Positions 7,100 through 14,949 of a stretch of DNA of 19,355 bases are shown piece after piece. Source of the DNA: Actinomycetota bacterium. GTDB lineage: Bacteria; Actinomycetota; Actinomycetes; Streptosporangiales; Streptosporangiaceae. A model generated the notes under the pieces. That model was not told the origin of the DNA, did not search any database, and was given only the letters and a program-made list of their open reading frames with translations. The stretch spans positions 1-19,355 of the forward strand of contig PMST01000435.1 of NCBI GenBank assembly GCA_003168295.1, in the 5' to 3' direction. Numbering within the stretch: position 1 is the first letter of the stretch; every line of letters begins with the position of its first letter. Position numbers and translations under genes: made by a program.

Positions 7100-8320
7100 G
7101 TGGATAAGTCGGAGTTCTATGCCCGAGCCCGCGATGACCTGGCTGGTCCTGTCGGCGGCATCCGGGTCCTGGACGCTACGACCGCCTGGGCCGGGCCGAT
7201 GGTGTCCTGCGTACTGGCCGACCTCGGCTGCGACGTCATCCACATTGACCGCCCAGGCGGGCTCGGATATCAGCTGCCGCCGATTCTTCCCGGTACCGGG
7301 CGCTCGTATCTTGAGCAGACAGTCAACCGGAACAAGCGGAGCATCTCCCTGGATCTGCGTGCTCCGGAAGGACGTGACATCTTCCTGCAGCTGGCAGGTA
7401 CCGCGGACGTGATTGTCGAGAACTTCAAGCCGGGCACCCTCGATTCCTGGGGCGTGGGATATTCACACTGCTCGGCAGTGAATCCGGGAATCGTCTACGT
7501 ATCCGTCAGCGGCTGGGGCCAGTTCGGGCCGCTTGCTCACAACGCCGGGTACGATCCGGCCGCTCTGGCCGCCGGCGGCTGGCTTTCGCTGAACGGCACC
7601 CCGGACGGGCCGCCGGTGAAGGCACCCACATTCCTGTCCGATGACCTGGCGGGCCTGCACGGGGCGATCGGTGCCCTTGCTGCGTTGCGGCACCGGGACC
7701 TGACCGGCGAGGGCCAGCACGTCGATGTCTCGCTTCTCGATTCCTTGCTCTTTCAGAGCAACGGCCTGTTGACCATGGGCGCGATGGGGGTTCCACTCAA
7801 GCGCTGGGGCGGCGAGGTGGCCGGTTACGTGCCGTGCGATGTCTTTGCCTGCAACGACGGTTACGTGTATCTCGCAATTGTTCTGGACTCGCACTGGGCC
7901 AGGTTGGCCCGCACGATGGACCGTCCGGAGCTTGAGATGGCCACGGGCTACGCGTCGGTGGACGAGCGGGTCGCGAACCGGCATGTGGTGAACGGAGTCG
8001 TCGCCGAATGGTGCTCGCGGCACGCCACCGAGGACGTCGTGACCGTACTGCTTGAGCAGGGCTTGACGATCTCGAAGGTGAACACCTTCGCCGAGGCGGC
8101 CCAGCTTGAACACGTGCGCGCGCGCGACATGCTCCAGGAGACGCGCCTGGCCAACGGCACCTCAGCACCGATTACCGGCCCGGCGGCGAAGTTCTCGCGC
8201 ACGCCGACGAGGGTGCGTCACGCGGCGTCAGATCCGGGCGATGACACCGAGGAGATCCTGAAGCAGCTCGGGATTGACGCTGAGCGGCGCGACGAGCTGC
8301 GGGCTCGCGGCGTCATCTAG
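7100..8320 (+). CDS. CaiB/BaiF family (class III) CoA-transferase, single domain
   Basis: The 406-residue protein has the size of formyl-CoA transferase-type enzymes, which move CoA between carboxylic acids; alpha-methylacyl-CoA racemases belong to the same family. Seen: GIRVLDATTAWAGPMVSCVLADLG (20-43), NRNKRSISLDLR (77-87), ADVIVENFKPGTLDSWGVGY (102-121), VYVSVSGWGQFGP (132-144), and GEGQHVDVSLLDSLL (203-217). In the last motif Asp214 aligns with the catalytic aspartate (Asp169 of formyl-CoA transferase). The GTG at 7100 has GAGG about 8 bases upstream. It lies in the same operon as the ligase, so two different means of making the CoA ester exist side by side. It may recycle CoA from a product ester to the incoming acid, or act as a racemase on a 2-methylacyl-CoA. 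Confidence 0.92.
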   Translation: MDKSEFYARARDDLAGPVGGIRVLDATTAWAGPMVSCVLADLGCDVIHIDRPGGLGYQLPPILPGTGRSYLEQTVNRNKRSISLDLRAPEGRDIFLQLAGTADVIVENFKPGTLDSWGVGYSHCSAVNPGIVYVSVSGWGQFGPLAHNAGYDPAALAAGGWLSLNGTPDGPPVKAPTFLSDDLAGLHGAIGALAALRHRDLTGEGQHVDVSLLDSLLFQSNGLLTMGAMGVPLKRWGGEVAGYVPCDVFACNDGYVYLAIVLDSHWARLARTMDRPELEMATGYASVDERVANRHVVNGVVAEWCSRHATEDVVTVLLEQGLTISKVNTFAEAAQLEHVRARDMLQETRLANGTSAPITGPAAKFSRTPTRVRHAASDPGDDTEEILKQLGIDAERRDELRARGVI

Positions 8321-8379
8321 ACGGCTGGCCAGATCGCCGGCAGCAGCAGGCACGGCACCATCAACAGGAGAGTGAGATT

Positions 8380-8907
8380 GTGGCCCGAGTACACATTGAC
8401 CATGTCGCGCTGTGCGTCTGGGACCTGGAGCAGGCGGTCGCCGACTGGAGCGACATCCTCCGCGTCTTGTCGCCCGAGCACGTCAGCGGCCTGACCAGGG
8501 GAAGGGGCACAGGTGACGGTGTCACGATGGAGTGGGCGACATTCCAGAACCCTGATCCGCAAGGCGTGTCGATCCAGGTGTGGGCGCCGGCCTCGCCCGG
8601 ATCGTGGGTGCACAAGGTGCTGGCCAAGCGGGGCGAGTTCGTTCATCACATCTGCTTCGCGTCCGACGATTTCGCGCAGACGATGTCGGAGTGCCGGAAG
8701 GCCGGGCTGCCGATCGTGCTGGATGAGGACAGCGGTCCGGAGGAGGAGCCGTGGATGCGCTGGAATTTCATCACGATGCAGAAGGCCCACGGCACCCTGA
8801 TTGAGCTCGGTCGGCGTTACCTAACCGTGGGGGATAAGTGGTACCCCCATCCGGGGAACGCGGAGAACAGCGAGCTCCTGGCCGCGATGGCGTCGCTCGT
8901 GAAATGA
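8380..8907 (+). CDS. VOC-superfamily protein, methylmalonyl-CoA epimerase-like
   Basis: A 175-residue protein of two vicinal-oxygen-chelate modules. The four metal ligands of methylmalonyl-CoA epimerase (His12, Gln65, His91, Glu141 in the Propionibacterium enzyme, from memory) correspond in spacing to His8 (HIDHVAL), Gln66 (SIQVW), His90 (HHICF) and Glu142 (LIELG) here. An active metal-dependent epimerase of a 2-substituted acyl-CoA is therefore plausible. A conventional methylmalonyl-CoA epimerase is shorter; the extra C-terminal 30 residues here are of unknown role. The start GTG at 8380 has AGGAG 10 bases upstream. The stop overlaps the next ATG (ATGA). Alternative: a ring-cleaving or lyase-type VOC enzyme. 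Confidence 0.82.
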   Translation: MARVHIDHVALCVWDLEQAVADWSDILRVLSPEHVSGLTRGRGTGDGVTMEWATFQNPDPQGVSIQVWAPASPGSWVHKVLAKRGEFVHHICFASDDFAQTMSECRKAGLPIVLDEDSGPEEEPWMRWNFITMQKAHGTLIELGRRYLTVGDKWYPHPGNAENSELLAAMASLVK

Positions 8908-9377
8908 GCGGCGGCCCGGACGGCACGGGCGCGCCGTCTGTCGATGAGATTCGCGCGAGCGCGCTCGGCCGCCCGTTTCCTGGCGGCTCGTTCGTCATCG
9001 AACCGTGGGAAGCTTTTCTGGTCGCCGACGCGGTGGCCGCCGACGAGATCTCACAGCATTCGGTGCACCCGATTCAGAACTACTTCGCGGCGCTCGGCGC
9101 GGCCGGCGTCACGCTCGATGAGATGTTCGGATGGTGCCTGTCAGCCGCGTCGGAAGGGCCGATGCTCGGGAGCACGCGCCTTGAGCTGTCCCGTCCTCTT
9201 GAAGTCGGCGTCCGCTATGTCGTGGAGGGGTCCTTCCTGTCCGTTGAGCGCAAGCGCGGCGCGCGAGCCGGCGTCTTCGACATAGCGATCTTCGAGCTCA
9301 CTATTCGCGATCTGGACGCACAGCTCGTCGCGCGCACGGAGTGCTCGCTAATCTTCCCAAGGAAGGCTGCCGTATGA
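8904..9377 (+). CDS. MaoC-type hot-dog protein (MaoC_dehydrat_N-like), probable non-catalytic hydratase subunit
   Basis: The start is taken at the ATG overlapping the VOC stop (8904-8907), giving 157 residues; the open frame extends upstream into the VOC gene. The pattern GGSFVIEPWEAFLVADAVAAD (27-47), with PIQNYFAAL at 56-64 and the late strand LVARTECSLIFPR (141-153), fits the N-terminal MaoC dehydratase family. The catalytic D-x4-H motif of active R-hydratases is absent. The next gene encodes a partner that has it, and the two overlap by 4 bases. Known two-gene MaoC pairs such as ChsH1/ChsH2 of mycobacterial steroid degradation form heteromeric enoyl-CoA hydratases with one active partner. 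The same arrangement is inferred here. Confidence 0.8.
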   Translation: MSGGPDGTGAPSVDEIRASALGRPFPGGSFVIEPWEAFLVADAVAADEISQHSVHPIQNYFAALGAAGVTLDEMFGWCLSAASEGPMLGSTRLELSRPLEVGVRYVVEGSFLSVERKRGARAGVFDIAIFELTIRDLDAQLVARTECSLIFPRKAAV

Positions 9378-9805
9378 TCGGGCCAGGATCGCAGATCCCG
9401 CCGTGGACCGTGCCGGCGGTGTCCGCCGAGAGTATGAAGCTCGTCGCCGCCCTGATCCGCGATCCCACGCCGATCCACTGGGACGTGCAGGCGGTGCGCG
9501 CGGCCGGGCTCGGGGACAAGCCTGTCAACGGCGGCGCGGTCAACCTGGCTTACCTGATCAACATGCTGGCCCGGTGGGCTGGGGGGACGCAGAACGTCGT
9601 GGACGTCGACGTCCGCTACGTCGCTAATGTCTTCGCCGGGGACACCGTAACGGCGCGCGGATCCGTGCGTTCCGTCCGGGAGGACGGGGGGCAGCGCTCG
9701 GCCGAATGTGACGTCTGGCTGGAACGCGGGGACGGCACGGTCTGCGTCACGGGAACAGCCACCGTGCGCCTGCCCGGCGTCGGGGACATTCCGGACGTCG
9801 GCTGA
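9374..9805 (+). CDS. MaoC-like enoyl-CoA hydratase, catalytic subunit
   Basis: A 143-residue hot-dog protein starting at the ATG that overlaps the preceding stop (ATGA); a longer in-frame start at 9341 is less likely. It carries the hydratase-2 motif as RDPTPIHWD, with Asp30 and His35 in the positions of the catalytic pair of MaoC R-specific hydratases. GDKPVNGGAVNLAYLINMLARW (48-69) forms the usual central helix region. It should hydrate the alpha-beta double bond made by the acyl-CoA dehydrogenase, probably together with the preceding subunit. It is the last gene of the rightward operon, and its stop is one base away from the stop of the convergent tandem CoA-transferase gene. Confidence 0.87.
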   Translation: MIGPGSQIPPWTVPAVSAESMKLVAALIRDPTPIHWDVQAVRAAGLGDKPVNGGAVNLAYLINMLARWAGGTQNVVDVDVRYVANVFAGDTVTARGSVRSVREDGGQRSAECDVWLERGDGTVCVTGTATVRLPGVGDIPDVG

Positions 9806-9806
9806 C

Positions 9807-12434
9807 TCAGATGACGCCGTCGCGGCCGAGCTCTGCGATCTGGGCTGAGCTCAGGCCGAGGACCTCGGAGAAGACGTAGTCGTTGTCCTCGCCGTAGCTG
9901 GGCCCCGACCGGCCGATGGATCCGCCGATCTGGCAGATCGGCTGCGCGTAGGTTACTGGGATGCGCTTGACGGGCCAGGTCCCGATTGCTGACTGCGGAA
10001 GCTCGGTGAGCCAGCCCAGATGGGCGAGCTGCGGGTCCCGCTCGACACGGTCCTGGGCATTTTGGCATACGCCAGCCGGGACACCGGCCCGCTGCAGGCG
10101 GTCCATCAGTTCGTACCCGTCCAGGCTGGTGGTGCGAGCCTCGATCAGGTCGGCCAGGGCCTGCTCATGCTGCAGGCGCGACTGCGCTGACGCGAACCGC
10201 TGATCGGAAGACAGTTCCGCCAGGTCAAGGACTTGGGTGAGCGCGGCCCATTCGTCGTCATCCCGGCAGGTGATGGCGATCCAGCGATCTGTGCCCCAGG
10301 TCCGGAACACGCCGTGCGGCGCGGCCAGACGGCCGACAGCGCGGTTGCCGTCGCGGTGCCACGGCCTTGCGTTGACCGAGTAGTCGAGGACGGCGGTACC
10401 GGAGAGGTAGATACCCGTCTCGACCTGCGAGGAGTCGATGTAGCAACCCCGGCCGGTGCGGCGCTTGCGCAGCAGCGCGGCGCTCATGGCGCAAGCCATG
10501 TTATAGGCGCCGAACCAGTCGAGGTAGGAGTACCCGATCCCGGTTGGAGGGTAGGGGCGTTCGAGGCCGGACTGCTCGAAGATCCCGGAGAACGCCGCGG
10601 CGCTCGGACCGTAGGTGCGCAGGCCGCCGTAGGTGCCGCGCTGGCCGAGGCCGGACTGCTGAACATAGATGATGGACGGATTCAGCTCCCGCAGCTGCGC
10701 GTAGCCAAGGCCGAGCCGGTCCATGGTCCCCGGCGAGAATCCCTCGACGACCATGTCAGCCTGGCGGATGAGGTCCTTCATTACCGCCATGCCGCGCGGA
10801 TGCTTGATGTTGAGGCTGATGCCCCTCTTTCCTGCGTTGATCTCCATGAACGACCCGGACCGGTTCGGGTCCTGGAGATCGATCTCGGTCGGGAGATCGC
10901 TGACGGCCTGCTCGCGCGCGGCCCGGCCGCCGCGAGGTGCCATGCCGATTCCCCAGCGCATGGTGTCCCAGTGCGAGCTGTGCTCGACCTTGATGATCTC
11001 CGCCCCCAGGGCGGCCAGGTAGCGCCCGGAGCCGGCGCTGGCCAGCAGCCAGCTCAGGTCAATGATGCGCACGCCATCCAGGGGCATGGGCCGCTCCCGC
11101 GTGGACGGGCTGTGACCCTGCCGGGAAGGGGCCGGACGGTCCGCCGCGACGGCGGCCCGATCGAGCGAGCGCAGGACCTCATTGGTGTCCTGGCCCAGCG
11201 ACGGGGCGTCATGTCCGAGGCGCCACGGAACTTCCTCGCAGTACCAGCGCGCCCCGATCTGCGTCACGTCACGGCCCGCCTCGGGATGAAAGCCGCGCAC
11301 GAAGGTCTGGCGCTGCTTCCAGTGCTCGTCGTCGAGATTCTCGTGCGGGTACCTAATCGGTGCCCAGGCGAGCTCGTACTTCTGCGCGAGGCGCCACACG
11401 TCGTCGTCATGCCTGAACTGCCGGATGAACGCGTCGACGACGTCGCAGACATGTAGCGCGATCTCCGGGCGGGCGCGATAGGCATCATCCAGGTAGTCGT
11501 CCGACCCGAGGTCCTGCTCGGCTCCGTGTGCCCGGAGCATCCGCACGGTGTTCTGGAAGGACCGCATGTCGTTGCGCAGGTACGTCCGGTAGGGAAGCAC
11601 CCAGCGTCCGTCTGACGTTTCCGAGATCGAGGACGGGGTGATCGTCGGCCGTGAATGGCGGCCTGTCTGCCGAAGGTGGGTCTGACGCAGGTAAATCCAG
11701 TTCGGCAGGTCGGTCTCGGTGTTCATGCTGACGGCCTCATGCACAGAGACAGTGAGGCCTACCGCCCGTCCGGAGGTCAGCCGGTCGTGGAGCGCTCCCA
11801 GGATGCCCAGAACGGCCATCTCGCCGGCGATCTGGTACGCCTGATTCATCTGCGGGGCGATCGGCGGGGTGTCGTAGTGCCCTGACGGCCCGGGATCGTA
11901 GCCGCAGTTCATCATGACCCCGCCGAGCGCCAGGTGGACGAGGTCCGAGCCGCGGTAGTGCGCCCACGGGCCGTCGTCGCCGAACGGGCTGATTCGTGCG
12001 TGGATCAGGTCCGGCCAGGCGGCCCGGACGGTTGCAGCGTCCAGTCCCATGGCAGGCAACCGGTCGGCGGGACGTGCGTCCAGCAGGACATCAGCACTGG
12101 CCAGCAGTCGGCGGAACTGCGCCAGGCCGGGAGCGTCATCGAGATCGATCACCACGGAGCGCTTGCCGTAGTTGTAGTGCCAGAAGTAGAGGCTGCGGTC
12201 GGGACCGGGCTCGTCGTCAGCGAACGGGCCGTAGGTACGCGTCCGCTCGCCGCCTCGCGGCTCGACCTTGATCACCTCGGCCCCGAGGCCGGCCAGCAGC
12301 TTGCCGCAGTACTCGCCAAGCTCGTCGGCGAGCTCGATGACTCGGATGCCGGTGAGGAACCCGTCATGCGGCTGACGCCCGCCCGGGGCACCGAACTCGT
12401 CCGCCGGAATCGCGGGTTCACGTGCTGGCTGCAT
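9807..12434 (-). CDS. Tandem two-domain CaiB/BaiF CoA-transferase fusion
   Basis: The 875-residue protein is about twice the usual CaiB/BaiF size and contains two complete copies. Domain 1 is at about 27-425 (GIRVIELADELGEYCGKLLAGLG, then GAEVIKVEPRGGERTR). Domain 2 is at about 450-875 (PLDGVRIIDLSWLLASAGSGRY, then ADMVVEGFSPGTMDRLGLGY). A Pro/Ser/Arg-rich linker (about 428-449) joins them. The catalytic aspartate position reads Glu in both copies (Glu233 in VSVHEAVS, Glu672 in SSQVETG). No frameshift or stop separates the copies, so this is a true fusion. The ATG at 12434 has no properly spaced ribosome binding site, but a promoter ends 8 bases before it, so translation is probably leaderless. 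Likely roles are CoA transfer to the substrate acid, or racemisation. The gene runs against the neighbouring operons. Confidence 0.9.
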   Translation of the reverse strand: MQPAREPAIPADEFGAPGGRQPHDGFLTGIRVIELADELGEYCGKLLAGLGAEVIKVEPRGGERTRTYGPFADDEPGPDRSLYFWHYNYGKRSVVIDLDDAPGLAQFRRLLASADVLLDARPADRLPAMGLDAATVRAAWPDLIHARISPFGDDGPWAHYRGSDLVHLALGGVMMNCGYDPGPSGHYDTPPIAPQMNQAYQIAGEMAVLGILGALHDRLTSGRAVGLTVSVHEAVSMNTETDLPNWIYLRQTHLRQTGRHSRPTITPSSISETSDGRWVLPYRTYLRNDMRSFQNTVRMLRAHGAEQDLGSDDYLDDAYRARPEIALHVCDVVDAFIRQFRHDDDVWRLAQKYELAWAPIRYPHENLDDEHWKQRQTFVRGFHPEAGRDVTQIGARWYCEEVPWRLGHDAPSLGQDTNEVLRSLDRAAVAADRPAPSRQGHSPSTRERPMPLDGVRIIDLSWLLASAGSGRYLAALGAEIIKVEHSSHWDTMRWGIGMAPRGGRAAREQAVSDLPTEIDLQDPNRSGSFMEINAGKRGISLNIKHPRGMAVMKDLIRQADMVVEGFSPGTMDRLGLGYAQLRELNPSIIYVQQSGLGQRGTYGGLRTYGPSAAAFSGIFEQSGLERPYPPTGIGYSYLDWFGAYNMACAMSAALLRKRRTGRGCYIDSSQVETGIYLSGTAVLDYSVNARPWHRDGNRAVGRLAAPHGVFRTWGTDRWIAITCRDDDEWAALTQVLDLAELSSDQRFASAQSRLQHEQALADLIEARTTSLDGYELMDRLQRAGVPAGVCQNAQDRVERDPQLAHLGWLTELPQSAIGTWPVKRIPVTYAQPICQIGGSIGRSGPSYGEDNDYVFSEVLGLSSAQIAELGRDGVI

Positions 12435-12442
12435 GCTCCCGG

Positions 12443-12472
12443 ACGATAGATCTCAGTGAAATCACTTGTCAA
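12443..12472 (-). promoter_or_regulatory. Predicted promoter of the tandem CoA-transferase gene
   Basis: On the minus strand a perfect TTGACA (12472-12467) is followed after 18 bases by TATCGT (12448-12443), which fits the actinobacterial TANNNT -10. The -10 ends 8 bases before the ATG at 12434, the spacing expected of a leaderless transcript. Confidence 0.55.
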
Positions 12473-12478
12473 TGGGTG

Positions 12479-12508
12479 AAGACAGGGGCCCGCGGACGAT
12501 GTTATCGT
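12479..12508 (+). promoter_or_regulatory. Possible promoter of the P450 operon
   Basis: AAGACA (12479-12484) and TATCGT (12503-12508) are 18 bases apart. The -10 is good for an actinomycete and the -35 is weak. The predicted start near 12515 lies inside operator site 4. Confidence 0.4.
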
Positions 12509-12510
12509 CG

Positions 12511-12528
12511 AACGAACGGTCGTCTGGT
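12511..12528. promoter_or_regulatory. Operator site 4, between the tandem CoA-transferase gene and the P450 operon
   Basis: AACGAACGGTCGTCTGGT matches 13 of 16 positions of the shared palindrome. It lies in the 142-base divergent intergenic region, about 50 bases before the P450 start codon and upstream of the leftward promoter, so one site could influence both directions. Confidence 0.55.
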
Positions 12529-12576
12529 GCTAGCCCGAGATGACGGCGAGTCCGAGGGACAAACGGAGGTCGGCGG

Positions 12577-13803
12577 ATGGACGCGCAGGCTGCTGGGGCG
12601 GCATTGACCGGGCAGGACGAGCAGGCCCAGGAGCCCTCGTTTGAAGAGCTACTCGAGACCTTCGATCTGTTCAACACCGCGCACGCGGACGTCGTGCACG
12701 ACTTCATGAAATACGCGCGCGCGAAGTGCCCGGTCCCGCACACCAAAGCACGCGGGGGCCAGTACCTCATCACCCGCTACGACGACGTGCGGCGCGCGCT
12801 CACCGACTACGACTCCTTCTCCTCGCATGGCGACGCGAACGTGGTCGGCACCAACGGCGTCGTGCTGCCGCCCATTGATGAGGACCCGCCGCAGCATCAT
12901 CAGTTCCGGCAGCTACTCAACCCCTACTTTCACCCGAGGCGCCTCGCCGCCGAGGAGCCGAGAATTCGCGACATCGCCCGCAAGACGATATCCCCGTGGC
13001 TGGAGGCGGGGCACTGTGACCTGATCGCCGACTTCGCCTCGCCTTTCGTGACGGACGTACTCGCGCAGGTGATTTTCGATCAGCAGGACACGGAGATCTT
13101 CCGCCGGGCGGACGAGTTCGTCACCCGGACGGCAACCGGCGAGGCGCAGGCCTTCCTCTACTTCCGGGACGTCATCGCGGAGTTCGTGGATCGGCGCAGA
13201 GACGCCGGAGTTAACGGCGACGACATCATCTCGAAGATCAATTCTGCGGTCGTGAACGGCCGTAAATTGACCGATGCTGAGCGAACAGGGGCGGTGATGA
13301 TCCTCTTCGGCGGCGGCCTGGATACTACGAAGGTGGCCATCGGCAACATCGTTGCCGAGCTCGCCCGCGACAAGCGGCTGGAGGGCGTGCTCCGCCAGCC
13401 TGGCTGGGAACGGCACGTGGTCGATGAGTTCTTGCGGCATGACTCCCCGGTCGTCACGCAGGGACGGATTGCCGCGCAGGACATCGAGATCGGCGGGCAA
13501 TGCATCCGGGCCGGCGACCGCATCGCTGTGCATATCGCCAGCGCGAACCGGGACGAGACTATTTTCGAGCACGCCGACGAGCTTGACTTCGCGCGCGAGC
13601 GCAACCCGCACCTGGCGTTCGGCCTCGGCGTGCACCGCTGCATCGGCATGCATCTCGCGCGCTTGCAGATCAAGGTCGCGATCGAGGAGTTGCTCCGCGT
13701 CATCACGGACATCAGGATCGCGCCGAATGCGGTACTGCGTCGGCACGCTGGCGTCGCCCGGGTTTACGAGGAGCTGCCGATCGAATTCGAGCGCGTGCAG
13801 TGA
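12577..13803 (+). CDS. Cytochrome P450 monooxygenase
   Basis: A soluble bacterial P450 of 408 residues. All hallmark motifs are present: the I-helix FGGGLDTT (244-251), ExxR as EFLR (284-287), and the heme loop FGLGVHRCIG (348-357) with Cys355 as heme ligand. HHQFR in the C-helix region (107-111) also fits. The ATG at 12577 has GGAGG 7 bases upstream. The ferredoxin two genes downstream is the likely electron donor; no ferredoxin reductase is seen. The following alcohol dehydrogenase overlaps the stop by 4 bases, which suggests the P450 hydroxylates the imported substrate and the dehydrogenase oxidises the resulting alcohol. The sequence recalls bacterial P450s acting on monoterpenoids or other small alicyclic compounds, but the CYP family cannot be assigned without comparison. 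Confidence 0.95.
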   Translation: MDAQAAGAALTGQDEQAQEPSFEELLETFDLFNTAHADVVHDFMKYARAKCPVPHTKARGGQYLITRYDDVRRALTDYDSFSSHGDANVVGTNGVVLPPIDEDPPQHHQFRQLLNPYFHPRRLAAEEPRIRDIARKTISPWLEAGHCDLIADFASPFVTDVLAQVIFDQQDTEIFRRADEFVTRTATGEAQAFLYFRDVIAEFVDRRRDAGVNGDDIISKINSAVVNGRKLTDAERTGAVMILFGGGLDTTKVAIGNIVAELARDKRLEGVLRQPGWERHVVDEFLRHDSPVVTQGRIAAQDIEIGGQCIRAGDRIAVHIASANRDETIFEHADELDFARERNPHLAFGLGVHRCIGMHLARLQIKVAIEELLRVITDIRIAPNAVLRRHAGVARVYEELPIEFERVQ

Positions 13804-14909
13804 AGTCACGTGCTGCCGTTCTGTGGGCGCCCCATACGCCGTGGGTCATTGAGGAGACCGAGCTCGACGATGCTCAGTTTGGCGAGGTCCGCATCAGGCT
13901 GACGGCCACGGGGCTCTGTCACTCGGACGACCACGCCCAGAAGGGCGACATGATCACCGGGCTTCCGTTGATCGGCGGGCATGAAGGGGCGGGTGTCGTC
14001 GATGCGGTCGGCCCAGGCGTGCGCCGGCTCGCACCAGGTGATCATGTCGTCACCTGCTTCATGCCGGCCTGTGGGCATTGCCGGTGGTGTGCCCAGGGTC
14101 TGTCGCAGCTGTGCGACTACGGTGCCGTGGTCATGTCCGGCCTGCCGATCTCCGACGGCAAGGCCAGGGTTCACGTGCGTGGTCAGGACGTCTACCAGAT
14201 GTCCCTGCTCGGAACCTTCGCGCCGGACATCGTCGTCCATGAGGATTCCTGCGTCAAGATCGACGACGACATACCCCTTGACCTCGCAGCACTGGTCGGA
14301 TGCGGCGTCACGACGGGCTTCGGCGCCGCCGTCATGCGCGCCCGGGTAGAACCCGGAGACGTTGTGGTGGTCGTCGGCACCGGCGGGGTTGGGTCCAGCG
14401 CCGTTCAGGGTGCCCGGATCGCCGGCGCGCGGACGATCGTGGCGGTCGATCCGTTCGAGTTCCGCCGGACCCAGGCGATGGTGCTGGGCGCAACGCACGC
14501 TGTCGCCTCGGTAGAGGACGCAGGCCCGCTGGTCCGGGAGCTGACCCGTGGCGTGATGGCCGACAAGACCATCCTCACCGTCAGCCTGATGACCGGCGAC
14601 ATGATCCAGCCACTGCTGAGCCTGACTCGAAAGGGTGGCCGGGTGTGTCTTACGTCCGTGGCGAACCCGGAGACCCGGACCGCCGACGTGCTGCTCAAGG
14701 AACTTGTCCTATCGCAGAAGGAACTTGTCGGCAACGTGTACGGCGGGGCGAACGCCCACTCCGACATACCGCGAATTCTCGCTCTCTACCGGGCGGGTCT
14801 GATCAAACTGAAAGAACTGGTGACCCGCACATACGAGCTCGATCAGGTCAACGAGGGCTACGACGACCTGCTGAACGGCAGGATCATGCGCGGCCTGATC
14901 CGGTTCTGA
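13800..14909 (+). CDS. Zinc-dependent alcohol dehydrogenase, probable NDMA-dependent (Rxyl_3153-like) family
   Basis: A 369-residue medium-chain dehydrogenase starting at a GTG inside the P450 stop (GTGA). Catalytic-zinc ligands are Cys40 (TGLCHSD), His61-Glu62 (GGHEGAG) and Cys168 (LVGCGVTTG). The structural-zinc cluster is Cys91, Cys94, Cys97 and Cys105. The cofactor fold has GTGGVG at 193-198 and Asp217 (AVDPFE). The overall pattern, including the CMPACGHC-like segment and C-terminal IMRGLIRF, resembles actinobacterial dehydrogenases that hold nicotinamide tightly and react with NDMA, a group linked to mycofactocin. That assignment is from family memory, and a normal NAD-dependent enzyme is possible. 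It should oxidise the alcohol made by the P450 to an aldehyde or ketone. Confidence 0.9.
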   Translation: MKSRAAVLWAPHTPWVIEETELDDAQFGEVRIRLTATGLCHSDDHAQKGDMITGLPLIGGHEGAGVVDAVGPGVRRLAPGDHVVTCFMPACGHCRWCAQGLSQLCDYGAVVMSGLPISDGKARVHVRGQDVYQMSLLGTFAPDIVVHEDSCVKIDDDIPLDLAALVGCGVTTGFGAAVMRARVEPGDVVVVVGTGGVGSSAVQGARIAGARTIVAVDPFEFRRTQAMVLGATHAVASVEDAGPLVRELTRGVMADKTILTVSLMTGDMIQPLLSLTRKGGRVCLTSVANPETRTADVLLKELVLSQKELVGNVYGGANAHSDIPRILALYRAGLIKLKELVTRTYELDQVNEGYDDLLNGRIMRGLIRF

Positions 14910-14949
14910 ACGACGATGACTCAGCTGACGACCCCAGACGGGCTCTGCC

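Noticed and set aside
10233..11456. Plus-strand open frame of 407 codons
   Set aside because: It lies entirely opposite the tandem CoA-transferase gene, whose motifs are clear; the product looks like random GC-rich sequence.
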